Source: Turneriella parva DSM 21527
Lineage (GTDB): Bacteria; Spirochaetota; Leptospiria; Turneriellales; Turneriellaceae
Assembly (NCBI RefSeq): GCF_000266885.1
Contig: NC_018020.1
Coordinates: forward strand, 3,596,001-3,660,000
Length of the DNA: 64,000 bases
Direction: 5' to 3'
In this document: positions 35,036-44,313 of the stretch, piece after piece
Layout of the letters: each line of letters opens with the position of its first letter
How positions within the stretch are numbered: position 1 is the first letter of the stretch
The notes under the pieces: generated by a model
Database searches by the model: none
Seen by the model: only the letters and a program-made list of their open reading frames with translations
Told to the model about the DNA's origin: nothing
Program-made: the position numbers and the translations under genes

Positions 35036-35679
35036 ATGCTTCAGATGATCTTCTAAAGAGTGCAGGCTCGACCAAATTTGCAACGATCTTGGCTGACCCG
35101 CCATGGCAATTTCAAAATCGAACTGGCAAAATGGCCCCTGAACACCGTCGTTTGTCACGTTATTCTACTATGACATTGCAGGAGATCAAAGATCTACCTG
35201 TAGAAGCGATTGCTGCTGATACCGCACACTTGTATCTCTGGGTGCCCAACGCTCTCTTGGCCGATGGATTACAGGTAATGGATCATTGGGGTTTTACTTA
35301 TAAAACCAATTTGATTTGGTATAAAATCCGCAAAGATGGTGGGCCAGATCGACGTGGTGTTGGTTTCTATTTTCGAAACGTTACTGAAATGATCTTATTT
35401 GGGGTACGAGGCAAAAAGGCCCGAACGCTCGCTCCTGGACGTAGTCAAGAAAATCTCATTTCATCTATGAAACGCGAGCACAGTCGCAAACCCGATGAGC
35501 AGTATAAGTTGATTGAATCATGTAGTTCTGGCCCATTTTTAGAACTATTCGCAAGAGGCCCTCGGAAAGGCTGGCATGTTTGGGGCAATCAATCTGAAAG
35601 TTATGAAGTAAACTGGGAAACCTATAAAAATCATTCCCAATCAAAGGTGCTCCCTTTCTTTGACAAGAAAGTCTCATAG
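35032..35679 (+). CDS. MT-A70-family adenine DNA methyltransferase, cassette C27
   Basis: 215 residues. ATILADPPWQFQNRTG carries the DPPW catalytic motif; LYLWVPNALL, GFTYKTNLIWYK and PFLELFARGPRKGWHVWGN are the other MT-A70 blocks. Such enzymes make N6-methyladenine and, with the coupled BglII-like nuclease, form a type II restriction-modification pair. Both genes lie in one cassette whose ends match (GTTGTCGGCA / TGCCGACAAC). Confidence 0.9.
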   Translation: MNASDDLLKSAGSTKFATILADPPWQFQNRTGKMAPEHRRLSRYSTMTLQEIKDLPVEAIAADTAHLYLWVPNALLADGLQVMDHWGFTYKTNLIWYKIRKDGGPDRRGVGFYFRNVTEMILFGVRGKKARTLAPGRSQENLISSMKREHSRKPDEQYKLIESCSSGPFLELFARGPRKGWHVWGNQSESYEVNWETYKNHSQSKVLPFFDKKVS

Positions 35680-35692
35680 AAGCGCTTACTGC

Positions 35693-35909
35693 CGACAACA
35701 AAATTTACCTGCTGCGCTCGCTGCGGTGCCGTAGCTCCTCGCGTGCTCGGGTCTGCGCCACAAAGATCGCGCCCGGCAGGGCAAGAATGATGTGCATTTT
35801 GCCTGCCGTGCGCGAGTGGCTCCGACCACATTTTTCGACGCAAGATGACTTTTCAGAGTGAAATAATGTCAGAGGCGTCGAAAAACGTCAGGTAAATTCC
35901 ACGTTGTGT
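35693..35909 (+). other. attC28
   Basis: R'' CGACAAC, R' GTTGTGT (35903), 217 bp; closes C27. Confidence 0.93.
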
Positions 35910-35932
35910 GACATAGATGCGACTTTGTACTC

Positions 35933-35952
35933 CGCCGCCCTCCGTGGCGGCG
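35933..35952 (+). repeat. NTCCNT-loop hairpin, start side of C28
   Basis: 7-bp stem CGCCGCC/GGCGGCG, loop CTCCGT. Confidence 0.7.
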
Positions 35953-35969
35953 CTCCCACGGCTGATGTT

Positions 35970-36275
35970 TTATTGCAATCTACTGCGAAGCCACTCTGAT
36001 ATCTTGCTGGGATTACGGTGAGCATGAATAAAACCCAAGAACACGATTTTTTCAGATTCTGCCATATAGTAAATGCAAAACGGAAATTTCTTCATGACAA
36101 ACCTGCGAAACTTCGAGCGAAACTCTCGTCCTAACCGTGGATTTTGAGAAATTACCGAAAGGTTGCTCTCAATCTCAGAGAAAAAGGCTATTCCCAAGCC
36201 GCTTTTCTGACTTTCATACCAGAACATGCCGTTAAGAATGTCATCTTGAGCTTCTGGGATAATCTCGATCTTCAT
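35970..36275 (-). CDS. ParE/RelE-family toxin, cassette C28
   Basis: 101 residues: MKIEIIPEAQDDILNGMFWY, then RRFVMKKFPFCIYYMAESEKIVFLGFIHAHRNP, a clear ParE-type toxin. Reversed; overlaps the antitoxin by 35 bp. Confidence 0.85.
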   Translation of the reverse strand: MKIEIIPEAQDDILNGMFWYESQKSGLGIAFFSEIESNLSVISQNPRLGREFRSKFRRFVMKKFPFCIYYMAESEKIVFLGFIHAHRNPSKISEWLRSRLQ

Positions 36276-36495
36276 AACGTTTTAATATGCTTTCTTTGGC
36301 TTTATCCCAGGATACGGCCGAAGTTTTATCCTTCGTATATTTATCAAACCTGCTATGGATTTCATCCTGATGTCGTTGTGGAATATCAGTTTGATCATAT
36401 TCTTGAGCTATATTTTCCCATAGCGTTTCCAATAAATCTAGTTTTTCAGCACTTTTCATCTGCCGAATTTCAGCCACTAGCTCCGTGACGCTCAT
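36241..36495 (-). CDS. Addiction-module antitoxin, cassette C28
   Basis: 84 residues: MSVTELVAEIRQMKSAEKLD and a C-terminal SWDKAKESILKRYEDR tail, the putative addiction module component family. First gene of the reversed pair; its promoter should lie between 36496 and 36622, an AT-rich stretch. Confidence 0.8.
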   Translation of the reverse strand: MSVTELVAEIRQMKSAEKLDLLETLWENIAQEYDQTDIPQRHQDEIHSRFDKYTKDKTSAVSWDKAKESILKRYEDRDYPRSSR

Positions 36496-36622
36496 GGTAA
36501 GAAAATATCAAAAAGATTGAAACTGTCAATGATATTAAGAAAAACCAGCTTTATGCATGGAAATCATGAATAAATAGCTGGAAAAAGTAAGAAATTCACA
36601 GAAGTGCTTAATCGAGCTATTC

Positions 36623-36644
36623 GCCCGGCCGTCCTTGGCCGGGC
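36623..36644 (+). repeat. NTCCNT-loop hairpin, end side of C28
   Basis: 8-bp stem GCCCGGCC/GGCCGGGC, loop GTCCTT. Confidence 0.75.
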
Positions 36645-36663
36645 TCACAGTCGCACCTACGTC

Positions 36664-36882
36664 ACACAACAAGATTTACGAGCTGCGCTCCCTGCGGTGC
36701 CGTAGCTCCTCGGGTGCTCGGCCCTACGTGCCCAAGATGCCCTGCGCCCGCCGGCCAGTGGGCCTGCATTGGCGGGCTCGGGCAGGCACTTCGGGCAAAT
36801 TTTGGCGGCTAAATGTGCTCTTACCGTATATAATAATTGACATAGTGCGCCGCCAAAACTTCTCGTAAATCCAACGTTGCCC
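36664..36882 (+). other. attC29
   Basis: R'' ACACAAC, R' GTTGCCC (36876), 219 bp; closes C28. Confidence 0.93.
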
Positions 36883-37334
36883 GCCATGCCTAAGCGTGGC
36901 CGAAAAATAAGGAAAGCACTGTGTGCAGTCGAGCTTGCGGCTTGTTATTTGGGTGAAGATCAGAATTTGGCGACTGGCGCAAGCACGACTGCTCGGCTGG
37001 CGCTGCTGGCTTCGAGGTTTTTGTGCGTCAGAAATCCCACTATTTGTTCGAATTCGGTATTGCGGCTTCGCAGGCCACGCATCGCGAGCTTGGGAGCGAT
37101 TGGCCTCTGCCCGATCGAAGCTCTGTAGCGCTCGCGAGTCGGCACGGCGGGCAACAGATTTTACAAGCTGCGCCGCCATTCGCTACGCGAAAGGCGTGCT
37201 CGGTCTCGGCGACGAAGATGCGTCGACGCCCGCGCTCTGTCGAGCTTCATTGGCGGGCGCGCCGCAGTCGCCTTCGACACAATTTGGGTTGCGCCGAAGA
37301 CGGCACACCCCAAATCGTCTTGTAAAATCAAACG
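36877..37334 (+). repeat. Type A gene-less cassette C29 (copy A6)
   Basis: 458 bp; the start reads CATGCCTAAGCG rather than CATGCCTATGCG. Minus-strand 64-codon frame open (36960-37154). Confidence 0.85.
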
Positions 37335-37340
37335 TTGTGC
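37149..37340 (+). other. attC30
   Basis: R'' GGGCAAC, R' GTTGTGC (37334), 192 bp; closes C29. Confidence 0.93.
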
Positions 37341-37361
37341 GTCATTCCCTTGGAGGTTTTT

Positions 37362-38051
37362 GTGCGAACACTTACTACTTGCGTATTGTTTTTCACGATT
37401 CCCACATTCTTGTCCGCTAAAGACAGAGATGCAACTCCGGAAGATTATGAAATTGTAAGCATAATTGACAAATGCCATTTGGACGACAAGGGGTCGGTTG
37501 AAAAACTGAAATCTGCAGTAGCCAGAGGGGGGCAACTTGGGGGTTTCAAATACCTCGGCGAAATAAATGGTAAAGTACAGAAAATTAAGTTTAACCCGTA
37601 TGGGCGAACTTTCATCTTTGATTGCATTGCGGTTCTTGACTATTTGTGCGAAACTCAAGGTAAGCACAAATGCTTAGCTACTTATGGCAACTACTGCAAT
37701 GCAAACAATACTCCAAGAATAAAGGCATTAGTAAGAAATGGGGCTAATGTTAACACTCCGGATCAAAATGGCTTTTCGGTCATACACAACTGTCTCCGAT
37801 ATGGAAATTCAGAGGCCATCACCTTTTTGATGCAAAATGGGGCCGACATAGATATCAGTGAGGGTGAAATCTTGACAGCCGCAGCTGAAACAGGAGACGA
37901 AAAACTCATCGATCTGATATTGAGCTACAAGCCGAAGATTTTTCACATGCATGATGAGAAGATCTGGCAGCCCGGCAAAAGCATTCAAAAGACTCAGAAC
38001 GATAGACTTATTAAGAAGCTTCAGAAGTACTATGATACTAACGTAAAGTGA
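37362..38051 (+). CDS. Exported ankyrin-repeat protein, cassette C30
   Basis: 229 residues from GTG 37362, which follows a TTGGAGG ribosome site; no ATG is available. A signal peptide (LTTCVLFFTIPTFLSA) precedes two or three ankyrin repeats (ALVRNGANVNTPDQNGFSVIHN, FLMQNGADIDI). Probably periplasmic or secreted, binding a protein partner. Confidence 0.7.
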   Translation: MRTLTTCVLFFTIPTFLSAKDRDATPEDYEIVSIIDKCHLDDKGSVEKLKSAVARGGQLGGFKYLGEINGKVQKIKFNPYGRTFIFDCIAVLDYLCETQGKHKCLATYGNYCNANNTPRIKALVRNGANVNTPDQNGFSVIHNCLRYGNSEAITFLMQNGADIDISEGEILTAAAETGDEKLIDLILSYKPKIFHMHDEKIWQPGKSIQKTQNDRLIKKLQKYYDTNVK

Positions 38052-38056
38052 ACGAC

Positions 38057-38250
38057 GCACAACAAATTTTACAAGCTGCGCCCCTGCGGTGCCGTAGCTC
38101 CTCGGGTGCTCGGGGTTGCGCGGCGAAGATCGTGGACGGCGCGCAAGCGGGACGCTTGCTTTTGCGCGCCGCCACGAGCCGCTCCACCCACATTTTGACT
38201 TGAAGCGAAGACGCTCCAAGTCAAAACGTCTTGTAAAATCCGCGTTCTAT
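38057..38250 (+). other. attC31
   Basis: R'' GCACAAC, R' GTTCTAT (38244), 194 bp; closes C30. Confidence 0.93.
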
Positions 38251-38822
38251 GTCATTGCCTAGCGTCGCGAAGAAGTAGAAAAGCCAAAGAGCGCCTCGTC
38301 ATTGTAAGCTCCTTCCAGGCTTGAACGCTGGTTGTGTAACGGATGCTACAGTTGAAGATCGCGACGCTCCGCGATCGCTGCAAGAGTTTTACCCAGGCGT
38401 ATTCGCAAAACCCGCGAAGAGTTGTCGGCGCGATGGATCAGATTTCGTCTTGCGCTACGTTCGCGAGCCTTCGTTTTTTCGTACGCGGCGGGAATTACCG
38501 AGGCCTCGCGAACTCCGCTTTGCTTAAACCTCCAACGCCTCGTCATGTAAAGTGCGGGCTTTGCGAACACGCCACAGCCCTACCCCCTAAGCGATCGCTT
38601 GACGGCAACGACATAGAACAAATTTTACGCGCTGCGCCGCGACCACTGCGTTGGGTCGCGTGCTCGGCCCTACGCGCCGAAGATGCCCTTCGCCCGCCGG
38701 CCAATGGGCCTGCATTGGCGGGCTCGGGCAGGCGCTACGGGCACATGCGCTTCGCGTAAAACGCAATGGTTGAAATACAAAACACTTTACACCCGCAGGC
38801 GCACGTCAGCGTAAAATCAACG
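38245..38822 (+). repeat. Type B gene-less cassette C31 (copy B5)
   Basis: 578 bp; small insertions relative to other copies (for example CCCCCTAAGCG near 38583). Confidence 0.85.
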
Positions 38823-38828
38823 TTAGGC
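38613..38828 (+). other. attC32
   Basis: R'' ATAGAAC, R' GTTAGGC (38822), 216 bp; closes C31. Confidence 0.93.
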
Positions 38829-38842
38829 GAAATGTCGAACAT

Positions 38843-39886
38843 ATGATACACCCAGAAATTGAAGTCAAAATTGATCTATATTCTGATATAGTAGAACACA
38901 TTTGGAAAGAAATTGATGCCCTAATAAAACACGGATTTCAATTTCCAAATCTGAAAGAATGGCAATCTGCAGAAATAGCAAGAAAAGAAAAGCAGAATGA
39001 GAATTTAAAGAGTCAAGGATTGCCTTTTAATGAGAAACACAATACGTACTCGGAAGCCGAATGGTTAGAAAGATATCGTGATGCTCAGGTGTATTCCCTT
39101 TATAACATACGAGAAAAAGTTCCTGACCCTAAGCCGAGAAAGATCATCCGATCAACTCAGTTTATCTGCCCGCCTGAGTATCAGACAGGTCTGGATAGCT
39201 TAACTAAGGCAATTGAATCTGGCAAGAATCTCCTGCCTTATATGAGCCGGCAAATTATCAAGCCTTCCGCTCAAGACGGCATGTTATTTGATTTCGGGAT
39301 ATTTCATATGCACTTGGGTACGGGCCCGGATACAAAGCGATCAGTATTAGTTGCGGGAACTAAAGACGTTGTTTACTGTGTTTTTGATGATAAAAACGCA
39401 TACCTTCTCAAAATTGGGGACCATGGCCTTTGGGCTGACATAACTTTGCTGGAATTAGTGCAGCTGGAATTTGAACATCTGCTAAAACGGTGGGAATTTA
39501 ATGGCATTATTGCCGTTGAAAATTCTTTGACTCCACAACAAAGAATAGACCTTCGCAAGGCCGGCGGTAATTCAATTCTTGAAGTAAACGGCAAATTTTA
39601 TGCTCCACCGGGCGGTGGAATAAACACTGCAGGTACGTCAGTAAATTCTGTGATGAAAGCAGATTTCATGTTTCGGCATTACCAGGCCATCCAAGAGCAG
39701 ATTGTCAGTCTCATAAAGGCAAACTCACAAAAACTTCAAGAAGATAACAAGAGGGCAATTCCAGAGATGACTCTAAAAATGATTGATCCAGAAAAGTATA
39801 TCTTTGCAGATGAGCAACTCGGCTTAAAGATTCAAGCAAAAGTGAACCCGAAGACCCATCAAGTCGAATCTCTGCAAAATCTATGA
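38843..39886 (+). CDS. Hypothetical protein, cassette C32
   Basis: 347 residues, soluble. An N-terminal charged helical part (EIARKEKQNENLKSQGL) is followed by a conserved-looking core, MLFDFGIFHMHLGTGPDTKR to VVYCVFDDKNAYLLKIGDHG, whose FHMHLG histidines could bind metal. No family named. The ATG lies 20 bases after the cassette core. Size and lack of signal peptide set it apart from most cassette proteins here. Confidence 0.65.
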   Translation: MIHPEIEVKIDLYSDIVEHIWKEIDALIKHGFQFPNLKEWQSAEIARKEKQNENLKSQGLPFNEKHNTYSEAEWLERYRDAQVYSLYNIREKVPDPKPRKIIRSTQFICPPEYQTGLDSLTKAIESGKNLLPYMSRQIIKPSAQDGMLFDFGIFHMHLGTGPDTKRSVLVAGTKDVVYCVFDDKNAYLLKIGDHGLWADITLLELVQLEFEHLLKRWEFNGIIAVENSLTPQQRIDLRKAGGNSILEVNGKFYAPPGGGINTAGTSVNSVMKADFMFRHYQAIQEQIVSLIKANSQKLQEDNKRAIPEMTLKMIDPEKYIFADEQLGLKIQAKVNPKTHQVESLQNL

Positions 39887-39901
39887 CCGAATCGACACTT
39901 C

Positions 39902-40115
39902 GCCTAACAAAATTTACCTGCTGCGCTCGCTGCGGTGCCGTGGCTCCTCGCGTGCTCGGCCCTACGCGCCAAAGATGCCTTCGTCGCACAAGCGGGACGC
40001 TTGTTTTGTGCTCCTCAGGCAGGCGCTTCGGGCACATTTGGTGACGCAGAATGGCTTTACAATTTGAATTAATGACACTTGCGTCACCAAACGTCAGGTA
40101 AATTCCGCGTTGTGT
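39902..40115 (+). other. attC33
   Basis: R'' GCCTAAC, R' GTTGTGT (40109), 214 bp; closes C32. Confidence 0.93.
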
Positions 40116-40123
40116 GCCATGCT

Positions 40124-40969
40124 ATGAAAACAATCTACACAGTAACAATACTCTGCTCAATATTAGTCGCATGCCAAATGCAGCGGCAATCGTCACCCCC
40201 ACAGCCATCGGTTGAGAATGCCCCGACATTAGAGAATACGAAAAAGGCAGCCGAAAAATCTGAAGAATACACGGCAGATGAAAAAATTGAATATGAAGCC
40301 TACTTTTACGAGATAGCAGAAAAGACGGTCTATTCAAAGCCGAATTTTGATTCTACGCCCCTGGTGAAGGCTCCGGACAATTCAAAATTCTTTGTCTACT
40401 TTCGGGCAATGCCTCACGTTGTTCACAAGGCGCGAAATTATTTTTGGTACAAGGTGAAGACTAAACAAGGAGATGGCTGGCTTGCTTCTCGCAGTTACGG
40501 CATCCTACCCCAAAATGCAAATTTGAAAAATTTTCAGGGCGGATGCCTGTCAAAATACGGCTGCGGTGGGTGTGATCGTATCGATTTTATTCCGGGCGGA
40601 CGCTTTGAAATCGCTTCAGGATGTCATTTTGGCTTTGGTGAAGGTACTTGGCGTGCGCAGGCGAAATATATCGAAGCCACATTTGAATTTAAGCCGAGCT
40701 GCTACGACAGTTGCGGCAGGGATGAAGAAATAAGCGTCGGTGGTCTAAATATTCCCGTGGCTGAAGTTGCTGAAAAAGGCTATGAATATTTCGCAGAAGA
40801 TTACGCTCGGCAAAACGGTTTCAGTGCGACTGTCCGCTTCTATCAACTGCGAAATGGGCTTTTTGCATACAAATATCAGAAAATCAGGCCCAAAAATCGA
40901 AGAGAATCGGGTTTTTGGGATCTTCCATCTGCGATGCGCAAATACACAAAGGTTTCTGTCGAACAATAG
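40124..40969 (+). CDS. SH3-like lipoprotein, cassette C33 (duplicate of C16)
   Basis: 281 residues, reading the same as the C16 product; the whole 1084-bp cassette including its attC appears identical to 20949-22032. This points to recent copying of a whole cassette. See C16 for domains. Confidence 0.75.
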   Translation: MKTIYTVTILCSILVACQMQRQSSPPQPSVENAPTLENTKKAAEKSEEYTADEKIEYEAYFYEIAEKTVYSKPNFDSTPLVKAPDNSKFFVYFRAMPHVVHKARNYFWYKVKTKQGDGWLASRSYGILPQNANLKNFQGGCLSKYGCGGCDRIDFIPGGRFEIASGCHFGFGEGTWRAQAKYIEATFEFKPSCYDSCGRDEEISVGGLNIPVAEVAEKGYEYFAEDYARQNGFSATVRFYQLRNGLFAYKYQKIRPKNRRESGFWDLPSAMRKYTKVSVEQ

Positions 40970-40975
40970 CACGGC

Positions 40976-41199
40976 ACACAACAAAATTTACCCGCTGCGC
41001 TCGCTGCGGTGCCGTGGCTCCTCGCGTGCTCGGGTCTGCGCGGCAAAGATCGCGGACGCCGCGCAAGCGGGACGCTTGCTTTTGCGCGCCGCCGCGAGCC
41101 GCTCCGACCACATTGATGGTGCTTAATATGCGGCTTTTCAAATAAGCCCGGTTTTATTGTGTGGCGCACCATCAACGTCGGGTAAATTCCGCGTTCTAT
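40976..41199 (+). other. attC34
   Basis: R'' ACACAAC, R' GTTCTAT (41193), 224 bp; closes C33. Confidence 0.93.
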
Positions 41200-41769
41200 G
41201 TCATTGCCTAGCGTCGCGAAGAGATAGAAAGGCCGAAGAGCGCCTCGTCATTGTAAGCTCCTTCCAGGCCTCAACGCGGGTTGTGTAACGACTGCTACAG
41301 ATGAAGATCGCGACGCTCCGCGATCGCTGCAAGAGTTTTACACAGGCGCATTCGCAAAACCCGCGAAGAGTTGTCGGCGCGATGGATCAGGTTTCGTCTC
41401 GCGCTACGTTCGCGAGCCTTCATTCATTCGTACGCGGCGGGAATTATTGGGAGCTCGCGAACTCCGCTTTGATTAAACCTCTGGCGCATCGTCAGATAAA
41501 GTGCGGGTTTTGCGAACACGCCACAGCCTTGCCCCTAAGCGACCGCTTGACGGCAACGACATAGAACAAATTTTACGCGCTGCGCCGCGACCACTGCGTT
41601 GGGTCGCGTGCTCGGCCCTGCGCGCCAAAGAGGCCTTCGTCGCACAAACGGGACGTTTGTTTGGTGCTCCTCAGGCAGGCGCTCCGGGCACATGCGCTTC
41701 GCGTAAAACGCAATGGTTGAAATGCAAAACACTTTACACCCGCAGGCGCACGTCAGCGTAAAATCCACG
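41194..41769 (+). repeat. Type B gene-less cassette C34 (copy B6)
   Basis: 576 bp; in tandem with C35. Confidence 0.85.
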
Positions 41770-41775
41770 TTCTAT
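41561..41775 (+). other. attC35
   Basis: R'' ATAGAAC, R' GTTCTAT (41769), 215 bp; closes C34. Confidence 0.93.
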
Positions 41776-42345
41776 GTCATTGCCTAGCGTCGCGAAGAGA
41801 TAGAAAAGCCGAAGAGCGCCTCATCATTGTAAGCTCCTTCCAGGCTTCAACGCTAGTTGTGTAACGACCGCTACAGATGAAGATCGCGACGCTCCGCGAT
41901 CGCTGCAAGAGTTTTACCCAGGCGTATTCGCAAAACCCGCGAAGAGTTGTCGGCGCGATGGATCAGATTTCATCTTGCGCTACGTTCGCGAGCCTTCGTT
42001 TTTTCGTACGCGGCGGGAATTACCGAAAGCTCGCGAACTCCGCTTTCATTAATCCTCTGGCGCGTCGTCGGGTAAAGTGCGGGTTTTGCGAACACGCCAA
42101 AGCCCTGCCCCTAAGCGACCGCTTGACGGCAACGACATAGAACAAATTTTACGCGCTGCGCCGCGACCACTCCGTTGGGTCGCGTGCTCGGCCCTGCGCG
42201 CCAAAGATGCCTTCGTCGCACAAACGGGACGTTTGTTTGGTGCTCCTCAGGCAGGCGCTCCGGGCACATGCGCTTCGCGTAAAACGCAACGGTTGAAATG
42301 CAAAACACTTTACACCCGCAGGCGCACGTCAGCGTAAAATCAACG
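41770..42345 (+). repeat. Type B gene-less cassette C35 (copy B7)
   Basis: 576 bp; second of a tandem pair. Confidence 0.85.
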
Positions 42346-42351
42346 TTCTCT
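42137..42351 (+). other. attC36
   Basis: R'' ATAGAAC, R' GTTCTCT (42345), 215 bp; closes C35. Confidence 0.93.
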
Positions 42352-42374
42352 GACATAGTTGCGCCGTTGTACTT

Positions 42375-42394
42375 CGCCGCCATCCGTGGCGGCG
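42375..42394 (+). repeat. NTCCNT-loop hairpin, start side of C36
   Basis: 7-bp stem CGCCGCC/GGCGGCG, loop ATCCGT. Confidence 0.7.
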
Positions 42395-42477
42395 CTGTTC
42401 TTCAGTGGGCAAGTTGAGTGCTCAATACGGCACGGAGCGGCAGCAATGGTTTCAGGATGAATTTGTTTTGCCTGACC

Positions 42478-43266
42478 TTACGCGCCAGTCTTAGGCAGTT
42501 GCGGCAAGTATTTACTCATCGGTGTAGGTGGCCGGTGGTAGTCCCAAGCCTGAATGCACTTCATTAAGTACGTGAAAACATCACTTAAGCAATCAATCCC
42601 ATTCCATAAGCGGAAGTATAATAATCCCGGATTCTCCTTATTAGTATTTACCAAATGCCAATCATTGTTTCTTACCAATGCGTATTTTTCTTCAAGTACG
42701 ACGATGACATCAGGTAGGCTCTCTCGGGGCGTAGCGGCAAGCGCTTTGGTTATCTTCTCTTCCAGTGTGCTTATTTTCGGTCCTTTGAAGGCGATAACAA
42801 TATACGGTATATTTGGCAGCAAGACTTCCTTGCCGGTAAGGCTCATGGTGCTTGTCCATGGCCACGGCTCGCAAGTGACTGTTAGTTCCTTCACTGATTT
42901 GCAATTTTTCAACGAAGCGTCAAAGCCAGCATTGCCCTCATTATCTGTTGTTAATACAGATTTTACCTCAACAGCGGCAATCACTGCGTCGGCAAGGGCA
43001 ATTGCGTAATTCTGGGCTAAGACAAATCGGGGTGAGTAATCAGGTACGAGAAGAATATCAATTTGTCCTGAGCGTTTATCTTTGCTGTCAATGATTTCAC
43101 CTGAAAAGAAATTGCAATTTTGCGGCAAATTTGCTTGTAGAAATTCCGTTAATATGAGTTCCCTCGCAGTCCCAATAACAGTTGTATGTTTCGCGAGTTG
43201 CATTTCTTCACTTTTGCGAAGCAGCGTTTCTCGCACTCGCTCAAAATGATCACTCAAATACGGCAT
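42478..43266 (-). CDS. DUF6602-like protein with nuclease-type core, cassette C36
   Basis: 262 residues. GTARELILTEFLQANLPQ, SGQIDILLVPDYSP and ADAVIAAVEVKSVLT give a D...ExK layout like PD-(D/E)XK nucleases; the overall pattern matches DUF6602. Such proteins are often found in defence islands. Active as a nuclease only by inference. Reversed; second gene after the ankyrin gene. Confidence 0.7.
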   Translation of the reverse strand: MPYLSDHFERVRETLLRKSEEMQLAKHTTVIGTARELILTEFLQANLPQNCNFFSGEIIDSKDKRSGQIDILLVPDYSPRFVLAQNYAIALADAVIAAVEVKSVLTTDNEGNAGFDASLKNCKSVKELTVTCEPWPWTSTMSLTGKEVLLPNIPYIVIAFKGPKISTLEEKITKALAATPRESLPDVIVVLEEKYALVRNNDWHLVNTNKENPGLLYFRLWNGIDCLSDVFTYLMKCIQAWDYHRPPTPMSKYLPQLPKTGA

Positions 43267-43326
43267 AAACCCTTCCCATGCGGGATATCATATAAATACA
43301 GTAGTGTGTTATCGGCGAGTTTTCGC

Positions 43327-43962
43327 TTATTCGGCGCCCGCGGCTTTGAGCAGTTCCGCAGTTTCTTTGTGACCCTCCGTTGTCGCTCTCCCGAGAGCGG
43401 TCAAACCAAACTCGCCTTTTACATTTAGGTTCGCTTTGGCTTCTATAAGCAGCCTAACGACTTCTGTGTGACCATTATAAGCCGCTGACATAAGAGCGGT
43501 CCAGCCACCCTTCCTGGCCTGAAAATTTACGTTAGCACCGGCCTTTATAAGCTCCTTAACAACTTCTGTATGACCATTGCCAGCTGCTTGCATAAGAGGG
43601 GTCCAACCACCCTGATCCCTTTCATTTACGTTTGCCTTAGCTTCTATCAGGAGTTTAACGATTTCTGTGCGACCATCAAATGCCGCTGACACAAGGGGCG
43701 ATACGACAGTCTTATCCTGCGCATTTATATCTGCCTTAGCTCTTATGAGAACCTTAACGACTTCTGTGTGACCATTCCGTGTTGCAAAGGTAAGAGCTGT
43801 CCAACCATCCTTGTCTTTCGCATTCACCTTCGCCCCTTTTTTCAGAAGTGAGTCAACGAGCTGAGCATTGCCTGCGCCTGCTGCTTCAAACAAATCATCG
43901 TTGAGATCCGCAAACAGAACCTGCGAAAATAAGGCGGCTAAAATCAAGAATATCTTTCTCAT
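43327..43962 (-). CDS. Exported ankyrin-repeat protein, cassette C36
   Basis: 211 residues. Signal peptide (IFLILAALFSQVLFA) then about six tandem ankyrin repeats of the form KDGWTALTFATRNGHTEVVK. First gene of the reversed pair, 60 bp before the DUF6602 gene. The exported ankyrin next to a cytoplasmic nuclease-like protein may be chance. Confidence 0.9.
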   Translation of the reverse strand: MRKIFLILAALFSQVLFADLNDDLFEAAGAGNAQLVDSLLKKGAKVNAKDKDGWTALTFATRNGHTEVVKVLIRAKADINAQDKTVVSPLVSAAFDGRTEIVKLLIEAKANVNERDQGGWTPLMQAAGNGHTEVVKELIKAGANVNFQARKGGWTALMSAAYNGHTEVVRLLIEAKANLNVKGEFGLTALGRATTEGHKETAELLKAAGAE

Positions 43963-44049
43963 GCGACATTCAGTCTTAGTAAGCCGTATTGTCAGCTAAA
44001 TTCTTAAATCCGAGCATCTAATAAATTGCCACACAATTCCACTCTAGTC

Positions 44050-44070
44050 GCCCGGCCCTCCTAGCCGGGC
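44050..44070 (+). repeat. NTCCNT-loop hairpin, end side of C36
   Basis: 7-bp stem GCCCGGC/GCCGGGC, loop CCTCCTA; the top pair is lost (C/A), as in C15. Confidence 0.65.
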
Positions 44071-44089
44071 TCACAGGCGCAACTACGTC

Positions 44090-44313
44090 AGAGAACAAAC
44101 TTTACCCGCTGCGCTCGCTGCGGTGCCGTGGCTCCTCGCGTGCTCGGGTCTCCGCGGCAAAGATCGCGGCCGGCGCGCAAGCGGGACGCTTGCTTTCGCG
44201 CGCCGCCGCGAGCCGCTCCGACCACATTGATGGTGCTTAGTATGTGGCTTTCCAAATAAGCCCGGTTTTATTGTGTGGCGCACCATCAACGTCGGGTAAA
44301 TTCCACGTTGCCC
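44090..44313 (+). other. attC37
   Basis: R'' AGAGAAC, R' GTTGCCC (44307), 224 bp; closes C36. Confidence 0.93.
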
